This document shows positions 41,801 through 50,464 of a stretch of DNA of 64,000 nucleotides, piece after piece. Under the pieces are notes generated by a model, which was not told the DNA's origin, made no database searches, and worked only from the letters and a program-made list of their open reading frames with translations. The stretch covers positions 145,389 through 209,388 of the forward strand of contig JBARXY010000041.1 of assembly GCA_049647585.1 (NCBI GenBank), read 5' to 3'. Source of the stretch: JAGQSZ01 sp049647585. GTDB lineage: Bacteria > Actinomycetota > Acidimicrobiia > Acidimicrobiales > Microtrichaceae. The translations under genes were made by a program, and so were the position numbers. How positions within the stretch are numbered: the stretch's first letter is position 1; every line of letters starts with the position of its first letter.

Positions 41801-43462
41801 ATGTCCGATTCAGATCAAGCCAACAAGTTGTCCGGCCGACGCACCGTTTGGGTACGCGGAGCCGTTGCGGGCCTGGTAGCCACAGGTGTCTCCCTCGGGG
41901 TCGCCGAACTGGTGAGGGCAATGAACAGCGAGCTGAGTTCGCCGATCATCGACGTCGGTGCGCGCTTCATCGACGCCACCCCTCGCTGGCTCAAGGACTT
42001 CGCGATCTCGACGTTCGGAACGAACGACAAGACCGCTCTGGTCGTAGGAATAGCGACCGTATTGGTGGTCTACGCCTTGACGCTTGGCGTGTTCGGCACC
42101 CGCCGCCGATGGATCGGGGTCGCGGGTGTTGCGATATTCGCAGCCATTGGGATCGCTGCCTCGTCCGGCCAATCCGGACCGTGGTGGGGTGGTCTTCCAA
42201 GCCTCATCGGCGGTGCCGCAGGCGCAGCGGCGCTCTGGTATCTGCTTGGGTTGGCCGTCAATACTGAGCAAGCCCGCACCGAGTGGGCCGACTCCCGATC
42301 CTTTGACACCGAGACCCCAGGCAGCAGTGCATCAGTTGGCCCGGCGGTGGCCACTGGCAACCCCGAAGGCCGAAAGGTCATGCCGGGACGACTGGATCGT
42401 CGGTCCTTCATGGCGGCGAGCGCCGGCTTCAGCGCCGTGGCCGTCCTGGCGGGAAGCACCGGGCGTTGGCTGTCCGGTCGCTTCGAAGTCGCAGCTGAAC
42501 GGGCCCGCATCATCCTTCCCGGGGCGCGAAGGCCACTTGGCGAGCTACCCGCGGATGTGAAGCTCGACGTGGCCGGCCTGACACCGTTTGTGACCGACAA
42601 CTCAAACTTCTACCGGATCGACACCGCTCTAGTGGCTCCCCAAGTGTCCTCGGAGTCCTGGCGTCTGAAGGTGCACGGCATGGTCGACAAGACCCTGGAG
42701 TTCTCCTACGACGAGCTGCTCCGTCGCGACCTGGTCGAGTCGGACATAACCATCGCCTGCGTCTCCAACGAGATCGGAGGCGGACTCGCGGGCAACGCGC
42801 GCTGGCTCGGAGTACCACTTTCCGAACTACTCGAGGAGGCCGGGGTCGACCCTGCCGCCGACCAGATCGTCGGCAGATCGGTCGACGGCTTCACGGCGGG
42901 CTTTCCAACGAAGTTCGGAGTCGATCCGGATCGGGGTTCGTTGCTTGCGCTCGGAATGAACGGCGAGCCACTACCCGTCAAGCACGGCTTCCCGGCCCGC
43001 CTTATCGTGCCCGGCCTGTACGGATACGTATCTGCCACCAAGTGGATCACCGAGATAGAGCTGTCCACCTTCGACCGCTTCGACGCCTACTGGGTGGAGC
43101 GGGAATGGTCCGTAGAGGGCCCGATCAAGACCTTCTCACGTATCGACACACCGGCCTCGTTCAAGAAGCTTGCACCGGGCGAACATCCCATAGCGGGCAT
43201 CGCGTACGCACCGACCCGCGGCATCTCAAAGGTCGAGGTCCGCGTGGACGGGCAAGATTGGATCCCGGCCAGCCTCGGCAAGGAACTCAACGACGTCACC
43301 TGGCGACAGTGGGTACTGCCCTACGACTTCAAGGACCCTGGCCAGTACTCCATCGAATGTCGGGCCACCGATGGCAGCGGCGTGGTCCAGACCCAGGAAC
43401 GGGCCAAGCCGTTCCCGAACGGGGCGAGCGGCTGGCACTCGATAGTTGCGCTGATCGAATGA
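41801..43462 (+). CDS. Membrane-anchored sulfite-oxidase-like molybdopterin oxidoreductase
   Basis: 553 residues. N-terminal region with four membrane helices (~20-170), then a second hydrophobic stretch near 205-225 (DRRSFMAASAGFSAVAVLAG), and a sulfite-oxidase-fold catalytic domain ~250-450 with the molybdenum-ligand Cys in ITIACVSNEIGGG and the pterin pocket VKHGFPARLIVPGLYGYVSA. A Mo-co dimerisation domain ends the protein. It resembles the membrane-linked YedY-like enzymes of actinobacteria; the electron donor is unknown. Driven by a SigK-type promoter. Confidence 0.9.
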   Translation: MSDSDQANKLSGRRTVWVRGAVAGLVATGVSLGVAELVRAMNSELSSPIIDVGARFIDATPRWLKDFAISTFGTNDKTALVVGIATVLVVYALTLGVFGTRRRWIGVAGVAIFAAIGIAASSGQSGPWWGGLPSLIGGAAGAAALWYLLGLAVNTEQARTEWADSRSFDTETPGSSASVGPAVATGNPEGRKVMPGRLDRRSFMAASAGFSAVAVLAGSTGRWLSGRFEVAAERARIILPGARRPLGELPADVKLDVAGLTPFVTDNSNFYRIDTALVAPQVSSESWRLKVHGMVDKTLEFSYDELLRRDLVESDITIACVSNEIGGGLAGNARWLGVPLSELLEEAGVDPAADQIVGRSVDGFTAGFPTKFGVDPDRGSLLALGMNGEPLPVKHGFPARLIVPGLYGYVSATKWITEIELSTFDRFDAYWVEREWSVEGPIKTFSRIDTPASFKKLAPGEHPIAGIAYAPTRGISKVEVRVDGQDWIPASLGKELNDVTWRQWVLPYDFKDPGQYSIECRATDGSGVVQTQERAKPFPNGASGWHSIVALIE

Positions 43463-43475
43463 CCCACTTCTGAGG

Positions 43476-43509
43476 AGGTCTCGAATCGATCCAATCCGAT
43501 TCGAGACCT
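43476..43509. terminator. 13 bp perfect inverted repeat holding a -35 element in its loop
   Basis: AGGTCTCGAATCG and CGATTCGAGACCT flank an 8-base loop (43489-43496). It starts 13 bases after the oxidoreductase stop, as a terminator would, but has no T-run. The -35 CCAATCC of the fasciclin promoter lies in the loop and first stem base. Confidence 0.6.
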
Positions 43510-43518
43510 GCTCCGAAC
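43491..43518 (+). promoter_or_regulatory. SigK-type promoter for the fasciclin lipoprotein
   Basis: CCAATCC (43491-43497), 16-base spacer, CGAAC (43514-43518). The 5' leader would be ~110 bases, unlike the leaderless sites at 41.6 and 41.8 kb. Confidence 0.7.
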
Positions 43519-43634
43519 AACTACCGAGGCAACCACAATCGCCGGGGACGTCACGATGATGTCAACGCAAATATTGCGGTCGCATCCACTGCAGGAAGTC
43601 TGCGGACGATCACCAAATGGAAGCGAGATCCAAC

Positions 43635-44321
43635 ATGAAAATCACAAGGCCCCGAGTCGCATTTGTCGGCGTAGCTCTCACACTTGCCCTTACCGGAGCA
43701 GCCTGTTCGAGCGATTCCGACTCGGCCTCGGCCGACACCTCCGAGACCACCGCAGCAAAGTCCGACTCATCAATGAAGGACGACTCGTCGATGCAGTCGG
43801 ACTCAACGATGAAGGACGACTCATCGATGAAGGACGACATGAGCACCGCCACTCCAACCGGGCCGGCCTGTTCGGCGGTACCTGCTGATGGTGCCGGAAG
43901 CTTCGAGGGTATGGCTGCGGAGCCCGTAGCGACCGCGGCCTCGGCGAATCCTCTGCTTTCAACGTTGGTGACAGCGGTTGGCGAAGCGGGCCTGGTTGAC
44001 ACCCTCAACGGCCCGGGACCGTTCACGGTCTTCGCCCCGGTGAACGACGCCTTTGCAAAGATTCCCGCTGATGACCTCAAGGCCGTCCTCGCCGACAAGG
44101 CTCAGCTGACCAAGCTCCTGACCTTCCACGTCGCGTCCGGCGAAATGACCTCGGCCGATCTCATCGATGCGGGAACCGTCAAGACCGTCGAGGGTGGTGA
44201 CCTGACCATCGAGAAGTCGGGTGACAGCTTCACCGTCAATGGCGCCAATGTCCTCTGTGCAGACGTGCCCACGGCCAACGCAACCGTCTTCCTAATCGAC
44301 TCGGTGATGATGCCTAGCTGA
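43635..44321 (+). CDS. Fasciclin-domain (FAS1) lipoprotein, MPT83-like
   Basis: 228 residues from the ATG at 43635. Lipoprotein signal MKITRPRVAFVGVALTLALT-GAAC, a linker with four SSMKDD/SSMQSD-type repeats, then a FAS1 domain at ~95-228: NPLLSTLVTAVGEAGLVDTL, GPFTVFAPVNDAFAKIP, LLTFHVASGEM, VFLIDSVMMPS. M. tuberculosis SigK controls the FAS1 proteins MPT70/MPT83, so the SigK-type promoter and location beside sigK fit. Followed by a strong hairpin terminator. Confidence 0.9.
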   Translation: MKITRPRVAFVGVALTLALTGAACSSDSDSASADTSETTAAKSDSSMKDDSSMQSDSTMKDDSSMKDDMSTATPTGPACSAVPADGAGSFEGMAAEPVATAASANPLLSTLVTAVGEAGLVDTLNGPGPFTVFAPVNDAFAKIPADDLKAVLADKAQLTKLLTFHVASGEMTSADLIDAGTVKTVEGGDLTIEKSGDSFTVNGANVLCADVPTANATVFLIDSVMMPS

Positions 44322-44354
44322 ATCCCCCGTAGGGCAACCAACTGACCCCCAATG

Positions 44355-44388
44355 CTGTGGGGAGGGAGCGAAAGCTCCCTCCCCACAG
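44355..44388. terminator. 15 bp perfect hairpin with GAAA loop
   Basis: CTGTGGGGAGGGAGC, GAAA, GCTCCCTCCCCACAG, between two convergent genes (fasciclin and anti-sigma). The stem is uninterrupted; it lacks a T-run, as is common in high-GC actinobacteria. It can serve both strands. Confidence 0.85.
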
Positions 44389-44460
44389 TCGCGTACACAG
44401 TGCCGCATTGATGACAGGACCACCGGGCACGCCCTACTCGCATTGGGGCCTTCCTTCGGA

Positions 44461-45891
44461 CTAGCGAATCTCGATTCCCAGATCCTTCATCCGGGCGCGG
44501 AAGTCGGCTTCCGATATCGGACGCAGGGCATTGAGGATCCGGACCTGTTCCCCGATCGGTGCGACCTCATTGGTGTTGGAGTCACGGTCGACGTTCACAG
44601 CGACCCCGTCCTGGGTGAACGCCATGAGTAGTTCCATCCCCTCGGACGACAATTTCAGCAACCCGGGATACGGGTCGGCTTTGACTCTCGCCGAACCGTC
44701 CGCCGCGTTCAGCAGTGAAGCTTCCAAGCCGAACAGCTGCTCGAGCCTGGCAACCGCCGGCGGAAGGCCCGTGTAGTTCAGGTTGATTGTGAACTTCGTA
44801 TTCGACGACGAGTCGCGCACCTTCAGTTCCAGAGCGTCTATCGCGTCGCCCTCCGCCAATGGATAGCCCACACGCCCCGGATCCCACGTGGCGTTCAACC
44901 CGTCCGGCACGCGAAGGTCGACCAGCGCCGCTCGCACGGCCGATGCGTCAGTCAGGTCAGTGATTGACATTGCAACATCCTTCACGGCCGCCAATGCCTG
45001 CGCATCAGGCACTCCGCGGTAGACGAAGGTCAGCGCGTTGAGCGGATCACCCTTCTGGCGCAGGTCTATCCAAGTCGACGCTGTCGGGCTCGACTTCTCA
45101 TCGGGACGGAGCACGGTTGCCTGCATTGAGTTGCCCAGCTCATGGGTTCGCTCCGGACTGAGCTGACCACCGGCATCCATCCAATACCTCGTGGGCAGGA
45201 CGGCGAACCAGCGCGATGGCTCATCCACGTCGTCAACCGCGATCTGGAAGCCTGACTCGTGTGGCGAGGCCTGTACTCCGGTCACCTCGAGCGACGCCGA
45301 GCCATCAGGAAGTCGCCATATCCCACCGGCGGCCAGCGCCTCGGGATCTATGGAGAACTCGGTGCCGGAATCATCGGTCAGGACATCTCCCGCAGCTGGC
45401 GACATCGCCTCTGCCCCGGCTGATTCGGACGCCCCCTGACTCTTGCCTGCGTCGATGCCCGAAGAGTCTGCCGCAGCCGAAGACTCGGCCCGACTTTCGC
45501 TGGCGACGGCAGTGTCACTAGCAGTCGCTGCGATCTGACTATCTGTGTCGCCTCGCTGCAACCAGGCTCCGGCAATTGCCACGATGACGACCAGCGCTGC
45601 CGCAATTCCGAGCAACTTGCCCGTGCTCCTCCCACTTGAGGGCCTCATCGGACGCTCCGCCCCCACTTGTGGCATGTGTGCATCGAGCGCTCGCTGAGCA
45701 CTTTGGGGCGTCTCCACGGTCAGGCCCGCAGCGGCGCGTTTCATCAACGATTGGAGCAATTGTTCTTCGGCCGGAGTGAGCTCGACTTCATCTGTGATTT
45801 CGTCTGCGGCATCAGCCGTAGCGTCGGTCGATTCGACATTGCGTGCGTCGCGGTCGTAGGGGTCCGGTCCGCTCACGTCTGCTCCGTTCAC
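44461..45891 (-). CDS. Large membrane anti-sigma-like protein
   Basis: 476 residues. A cytoplasmic ~90-residue N-terminus without the HxxxCxxC zinc motif, one membrane helix at ~93-111 (LLGIAAALVVIVAIAGAWL), a Ser/Ala-rich linker, and a ~320-residue extracytoplasmic part. The start overlaps the sigma-factor stop (ATGA), the typical sigma/anti-sigma arrangement. The role is inferred from position and topology; sequence families are not recognised. Confidence 0.65.
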   Translation of the reverse strand: MNGADVSGPDPYDRDARNVESTDATADAADEITDEVELTPAEEQLLQSLMKRAAAGLTVETPQSAQRALDAHMPQVGAERPMRPSSGRSTGKLLGIAAALVVIVAIAGAWLQRGDTDSQIAATASDTAVASESRAESSAAADSSGIDAGKSQGASESAGAEAMSPAAGDVLTDDSGTEFSIDPEALAAGGIWRLPDGSASLEVTGVQASPHESGFQIAVDDVDEPSRWFAVLPTRYWMDAGGQLSPERTHELGNSMQATVLRPDEKSSPTASTWIDLRQKGDPLNALTFVYRGVPDAQALAAVKDVAMSITDLTDASAVRAALVDLRVPDGLNATWDPGRVGYPLAEGDAIDALELKVRDSSSNTKFTINLNYTGLPPAVARLEQLFGLEASLLNAADGSARVKADPYPGLLKLSSEGMELLMAFTQDGVAVNVDRDSNTNEVAPIGEQVRILNALRPISEADFRARMKDLGIEIR

Positions 45892-46499
45892 GACATCTCC
45901 TCGGTCAACAGGTCACGCAATTTGGCGATCGAGCGGTGCAGATGCGACTTCACCGTCCCGGAGGGCAGGTCGAGCTGGGTGGCAATATCGCTGATCGACA
46001 TGTCGCCGTAGAAGCGCAACACGACGCAGGCCCTCTCGTCGGGACGCAATAGATCGAGGCGGTTCCACATCTCATCGACGTCTGGGTCCCAGCTGACCAC
46101 CGGTCTGGGTGTGGGCTGCTTCCGAACAGTTCTGAGCCGCCGCTGGTGCGATCGAACTCCGTTGACGACGCTCGTCCGAAGATATGCAGCCGGTTGAACC
46201 ACCGAGTCGAGCTTCGGTGCCAACTTCGAGAAGGCGTCCATGACAATTTCCTGGGCCACGTCCTGGGACCCACTCATCAGGGTCGCAAGACGCACCATCG
46301 GGTCGAAACGCTCCTTGAACAGCTCTTCGAGCTGTCGGGAAGGGTCATCGGTGTCTGCAAGCTGCCGCGAGGTGTAACCCGTGAAGTCCGTACCCCCTGG
46401 CTCATGGGTGACATCGGCAGAGACGTCAAGGAAGGGCGCGCCGCGAAGCAGGGAGAGGTCATCCGCGAGTGAGTCGTCCTCCGGCACCGCTGGCGACAT
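45888..46499 (-). CDS. ECF sigma factor (SigE-type)
   Basis: 203 residues from the ATG at 46499 (gaggagg ten bases upstream). Region 2 (LFKERFDPMVRLATLMSGSQ, DVAQEIVMDAFSKL) and region 4 (LRPDERACVVLRFYGDMSIS, DLPSGTVKSHLHRSIAKL) are clear. The longer frame begins upstream of its predicted promoter and is rejected. Co-transcribed with the membrane anti-sigma-like gene. Confidence 0.9.
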   Translation of the reverse strand: MSPAVPEDDSLADDLSLLRGAPFLDVSADVTHEPGGTDFTGYTSRQLADTDDPSRQLEELFKERFDPMVRLATLMSGSQDVAQEIVMDAFSKLAPKLDSVVQPAAYLRTSVVNGVRSHQRRLRTVRKQPTPRPVVSWDPDVDEMWNRLDLLRPDERACVVLRFYGDMSISDIATQLDLPSGTVKSHLHRSIAKLRDLLTEEMS

Positions 46500-46533
46500 G
46501 AGGTCTGTTCCTCCTCGTTCGTTCACACCCAAC

Positions 46534-46561
46534 AAGACGCACAACTATCTCATTCGGTTGC
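46534..46561 (-). promoter_or_regulatory. ECF promoter GCAACC-N16-CGTCTT upstream of the second sigma gene
   Basis: On the minus strand GCAACC (46561-46556), 16-base spacer, CGTCTT (46539-46534), 34 bases before the ATG. It matches the form recognised by Streptomyces SigE-type factors and suggests autoregulation. Confidence 0.65.
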
Positions 46562-46620
46562 ACCCAACACTTGAACCCACGCTTGCCCACCGTGAGGTCC
46601 TTCGGCGAGTTGAGAGGCAT

Positions 46621-47067
46621 TCAGAAAGCCCGACGGACGAACTGCTTGCATCCCTCGTCCAAGACCCAGTCGTGGCCCCACTCGATCAGCGGGCGGGCGA
46701 CTGCTCCGGCTCGACGGAGAAGTGGGTTCGCCGGATACAACTCGGACTGCAGCCTTGCGGTTGAGCCGTCACCGTTGGCGACGACGCTCAGCAGGGCCTC
46801 GCCCCCGATATCGCCGCTCACCAGCGCATGAGCCTCTGACCCGGTCACCACCCTGTCGAGGTGGAGCCGGAAGCGGACCCGATAGGGCAGGGGTGGAGCG
46901 ACCATGCAGTGCCACTCCGAACCCTCAGACAAGCCGCCCCGGGCATCGAACCGGCGGAGCCATGGCCACCACGACTCGTAGTCGTCGACCGCTGCGATCC
47001 GATCCCAGAGTTCGTCTGGACCGTTGCCGAAATTCCATGTCCGGTCGGAGTAGAAGACGGTAGCCAC
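46621..47067 (-). CDS. SRPBCC family protein
   Basis: About 148 residues from GTG 47067. The SRPBCC N-terminal strand and helix (FYSDRTWNFGNGPDELWDRI, YESWWPWLRRFDARGG) and C-terminal long helix (LIEWGHDWVLDEGCKQFVRR) are present. The start is uncertain between two GTG codons. Divergent from the ClC gene. Confidence 0.75.
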   Translation of the reverse strand: MATVFYSDRTWNFGNGPDELWDRIAAVDDYESWWPWLRRFDARGGLSEGSEWHCMVAPPLPYRVRFRLHLDRVVTGSEAHALVSGDIGGEALLSVVANGDGSTARLQSELYPANPLLRRAGAVARPLIEWGHDWVLDEGCKQFVRRAF

Positions 47068-47222
47068 GGCCACAACTCTCGCACTCCGGCGAGGAGGATA
47101 TGCTTTCGAACGGCGATGGAGTTCGCCTTGAACCGCCTTGTGGCTGATGACTCCTACCGAACTGACGCAGCTGGCGCCACAGGTGGAACCATCGGTAACG
47201 GTCTCTTCCGGCGCCTCGGGAG

Positions 47223-48479
47223 ATGATGGTGACACGGGACCGGGTTGAATTCGGAGCACGGGAGCGACTGAAGCAGATCACGTACCTGCTTCGATGGACG
47301 GCGCTCGGAGGAATCGCCGGAGTTCTGGCTGGAACGGCGTCGGCAATCTTCCTGATCTCGCTGAAGTGGGTCACTGCACAGTTCACCGACCATTCATGGC
47401 TGCTCTTCGTCATGCCTCTTGCCGGTCTCCTGGTGGGACTCGCATACCACTACGGCGGCGGCCGCTCCGTCGAGGGCAACAATCTGATAATCGGCGAGAT
47501 CCATGACCCTCAGGCGTGGGTGCCAAGACGAATGGCCCCCATGGTCCTCCTCGGAACGCTGGCCAGCCACCTGGGCGGAGCCTCGGTGGGTCGTGAGGGA
47601 ACAGCCATCCAGATGGGCGGCAGCCTCACCGACCTGGCGTCGCGGCTGCTGCGGCTCAAGCCCTCTGACCGCCGGATGATGCTGATAGCGGCCATTGCCG
47701 GTGGTTTCGGATCCGTGTTCGGCGTTCCGCTCGCCGGAGCGGTGTTCGCACTTGAGGTCCAGGCCGTCGGGCGGGTGCGCTACGACGCACTCGTCCCTGC
47801 GTTGGTGGCGTCGGTCATCGGAGACATGGTCGTGTCAGGTTTCGGGGTCCACCACATGGCGACACCGGATCTGGGCGATGTTTCCCTGTCGGTCGAGCTG
47901 GTCCTGAAGATCGCCTTGGCGGGTACTGCCTTCGGGTTGGCGAGTGTCGCGTTCACCATGTCGGTCGAGCGCGCAAAGGCCGTGTTCGCGAAGGGTGTCG
48001 GATGGGCGCCGTTGAGACCGTTCATCGGCGGACTCTGCCTGATCGCCATGACGATGCTCGTCGGGTCACGCATGTACAACGGACTGTCGCTTGGGCTCAT
48101 CGATTTGAGTCTCACCGGATCCGAGGTTCCTAACTGGGCGTTCCTGATCAAGCTCGCCTTCACCGCAGTCGCGCTGGGGGCAGGTTTCATCGGCGGAGAG
48201 GTGACGCCATTGTTCGTGATCGGTGCGACGCTTGGGGCAACACTCGCCGGCCTGCTGGGCGTACCAGTGCCGCTGCTCGCCGCAATCGGGTTTGTCGCCG
48301 TGTTTGCCGGGGCTGCCAACACCCCGTTGGCATGCACGATCATGGGTGTGGAGTTGTTCGGATCCGGTGCGCTGCCGTACTTCGCTATCGCATGCGTGTT
48401 CAGCTATGTGTTCTCATCGCACCGAGGCCTCTACAGGACCCAACTGGTCGGTTCCTCGAAGCTTCCCCAGGCCCCTTGA
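47223..48479 (+). CDS. ClC-family chloride channel/antiporter
   Basis: 418 residues, about ten membrane helices. The selectivity motifs are recognisable: GREGTAIQ (GREGP with Thr for Pro), GGEVTPLFVIGA (GxFxP region), and a C-terminal Tyr in the last helix. No CBS domains follow. Members exchange Cl- for H+ or pass F-. Stands alone and divergent from an SRPBCC gene. Confidence 0.85.
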   Translation: MMVTRDRVEFGARERLKQITYLLRWTALGGIAGVLAGTASAIFLISLKWVTAQFTDHSWLLFVMPLAGLLVGLAYHYGGGRSVEGNNLIIGEIHDPQAWVPRRMAPMVLLGTLASHLGGASVGREGTAIQMGGSLTDLASRLLRLKPSDRRMMLIAAIAGGFGSVFGVPLAGAVFALEVQAVGRVRYDALVPALVASVIGDMVVSGFGVHHMATPDLGDVSLSVELVLKIALAGTAFGLASVAFTMSVERAKAVFAKGVGWAPLRPFIGGLCLIAMTMLVGSRMYNGLSLGLIDLSLTGSEVPNWAFLIKLAFTAVALGAGFIGGEVTPLFVIGATLGATLAGLLGVPVPLLAAIGFVAVFAGAANTPLACTIMGVELFGSGALPYFAIACVFSYVFSSHRGLYRTQLVGSSKLPQAP

Positions 48480-48553
48480 CACGATCGAGATTTGAACATC
48501 GAATTGGGCCGTCCGGCGTGTACTTGTAGGGCGAACCCAGGGGGAGAAATATT

Positions 48554-49822
48554 GTGAACGGATTGGCACGAAAGCTTGCTGCGTTCTTAGTGCTGGCGGT
48601 CTTGGGAGCCACGCTTGCTTCCTGCGTACCCCAACCGGGCGACGATCCGTTCTACAAGGCTCCGACCGAGAAGCCCGGCGGTGGCAATTCTCCTGGCGGC
48701 GGACCTATCAACGTCGGTGCGGCGCCGGGAACCCTCATTCGATTCAGGGACTCTGTATTCACCCAGGACCCGGTCAACCGCACTCCGGTTGCAGGCGTCG
48801 ATGCCTACCAGGTGCTCTACAACTCAACGAGTGCGTCGGGTATTTCCAACGTTGTCTCCGGAACCGTTCTCACGCCGACCACGCAGTGGACCGGACCAGG
48901 AAGTCGACCGATGGTCACATTCGGTGTCGGTACACGTGGACTGAGCGACCAGTGCGCTCCCTCGTGGACCATCAGCACGGGTTGGGATTACGAGTCCGCT
49001 GAATACCTGGAACTGCTTGCACACGGTTGGGCCGTTGCGATCACCGACATGGTCGGACTGGGAACGCCTGGGCTCCACACCTATGAGGTGAGCCGCGAGC
49101 AGGGAACGGCAGTGCTCGACATCGCCCGGGCCGCCCAGCAGATCCCAGATATCGGCCTCAAGGCGGACGGCCCGATCGGAATCATGGGCTACTCCCAGGG
49201 TGGATCCTCGGCAGGTTGGGCCGCCCAGTTGGCGGCGACCTACGCACCCGAGCTGAACGTCAAGGGAACTGCTGCCAGTGGTGTACCTGCAGATCTGATA
49301 GCTGTCGCAAATGCGCTCGACGGCGGCCCGTTCGTGGGGCTCGCGCTGCTGGCGGCCGCTGGGTACGACGCTGCCTATCCGGAGCTCGACCTGCGGTCGT
49401 TCTTGAACGACAGTGGAACGGAGATGCTCGACCGGGCGTCGTCAATGTGCATCGTCACGGTGGATGGCATTCGCCAACTGATCGACGTCGCCGGCAAGCC
49501 AATCAGTTCGTTCCTCAAGGACCCTTCCAGGAGCCCGCTGACAGATCCGACCTGGGTCGGACGGATGAACGAGAACCGCTTGGGTGCCGTGGCACCGAGC
49601 GCACCTGTCATGCAACAGCACGCCCTCTTCGACGAGATGGTGGCCTATCCCCAGGCAGCGGAACTCCGCGATGAGTGGTGCTCCGAAGGAGCGAATATCA
49701 CCTGGCGGACGCTCTTCTTCGCCGAGCACGTTCTCGGTCTGCTCCAGAGCTTCCAGCCGTCGGTCGACTTCCTAGCAGCCCGGTTCGCAGATGTACCGGT
49801 AAAGGGCGACTGCCCCGGCTGA
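48554..49822 (+). CDS. Secreted lipase (LIP family) lipoprotein
   Basis: 422 residues from a GTG with a strong ggggga site. Lipoprotein signal MNGLARKLAAFLVLAVLGAT-LASC, a Gly/Pro linker with GGG repeats, then the alpha/beta-hydrolase LIP domain: VTFGVGTRGLSDQCAPS, the nucleophile in MGYSQGGSSAGW, and Asp/His later. It hydrolyses esters or lipids outside the cell. Independent of its neighbours. Confidence 0.85.
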   Translation: MNGLARKLAAFLVLAVLGATLASCVPQPGDDPFYKAPTEKPGGGNSPGGGPINVGAAPGTLIRFRDSVFTQDPVNRTPVAGVDAYQVLYNSTSASGISNVVSGTVLTPTTQWTGPGSRPMVTFGVGTRGLSDQCAPSWTISTGWDYESAEYLELLAHGWAVAITDMVGLGTPGLHTYEVSREQGTAVLDIARAAQQIPDIGLKADGPIGIMGYSQGGSSAGWAAQLAATYAPELNVKGTAASGVPADLIAVANALDGGPFVGLALLAAAGYDAAYPELDLRSFLNDSGTEMLDRASSMCIVTVDGIRQLIDVAGKPISSFLKDPSRSPLTDPTWVGRMNENRLGAVAPSAPVMQQHALFDEMVAYPQAAELRDEWCSEGANITWRTLFFAEHVLGLLQSFQPSVDFLAARFADVPVKGDCPG

Positions 49823-49830
49823 GCCGTTGG

Positions 49831-50391
49831 CTAGAACTGGACCTGCGGAGGAGCTTCGTTACCCGCGGGCGCGTCGTAGAACACGCCCTTCTCCACGCCG
49901 GCCATGCCGACGAAGAACGATGTGGGAATGGTGACCATCGAACGGTTCAGGGTCGCGCAGGCGTCGTTGTAGTACTGGCGTGCGAAGGCGAGTTGGTCCT
50001 CGGTCCTGGCCAGTTCGGTCTGGAGCTGCTGGAAGTTCGCCGACGCCTTCAGGTCCGGATACTGCTCGGCCACTGCGAAGACGTTGGCCAGCGCCTGATG
50101 GGTCTGTGCGTCAGCTGCGGCCTTCTCCTCGACAGTCGACGCCGACTGGCTCGCCGCTCTCGCAGCGGTGACGGCCTCGAGGGTCCCCGACTCGTGGCTG
50201 GCATAGCCCTTGACGGTCTCGACCAGGTTCGGGATCAGGTCCGTCCGCCTCGTCAGCTGGACATCGATGCCGGCGAACGCCTCGTCGACCGAGACGCGTT
50301 GGCCTCGAAGCTTGTTGAGCGAAGTAACGACCAAGAAGCCGATCGCCAAGGCGATCACAACTATCACGATGATCAAGATGACTATCGGCAT
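49831..50391 (-). CDS. lemA: LemA family membrane protein
   Basis: 186 residues. One N-terminal helix (VILIIVIVVIALAIGFLVV) then the LemA domain: RRTDLIPNLVETVKGYASHE, EQYPDLKASANFQQLQ, ARQYYNDACATLNR, ending YDAPAGNEAPPQVQF. The role of LemA is unclear. Directly downstream of a DUF2207 gene, a very common pairing. Confidence 0.9.
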   Translation of the reverse strand: MPIVILIIVIVVIALAIGFLVVTSLNKLRGQRVSVDEAFAGIDVQLTRRTDLIPNLVETVKGYASHESGTLEAVTAARAASQSASTVEEKAAADAQTHQALANVFAVAEQYPDLKASANFQQLQTELARTEDQLAFARQYYNDACATLNRSMVTIPTSFFVGMAGVEKGVFYDAPAGNEAPPQVQF

Positions 50392-50464
50392 GCTTGACGC
50401 CTTTCAGATTTGGTCTGCACATTGTGGTCGGCTTTGGGCCTTGAGGTGAGGACCGGCAGTTGGC

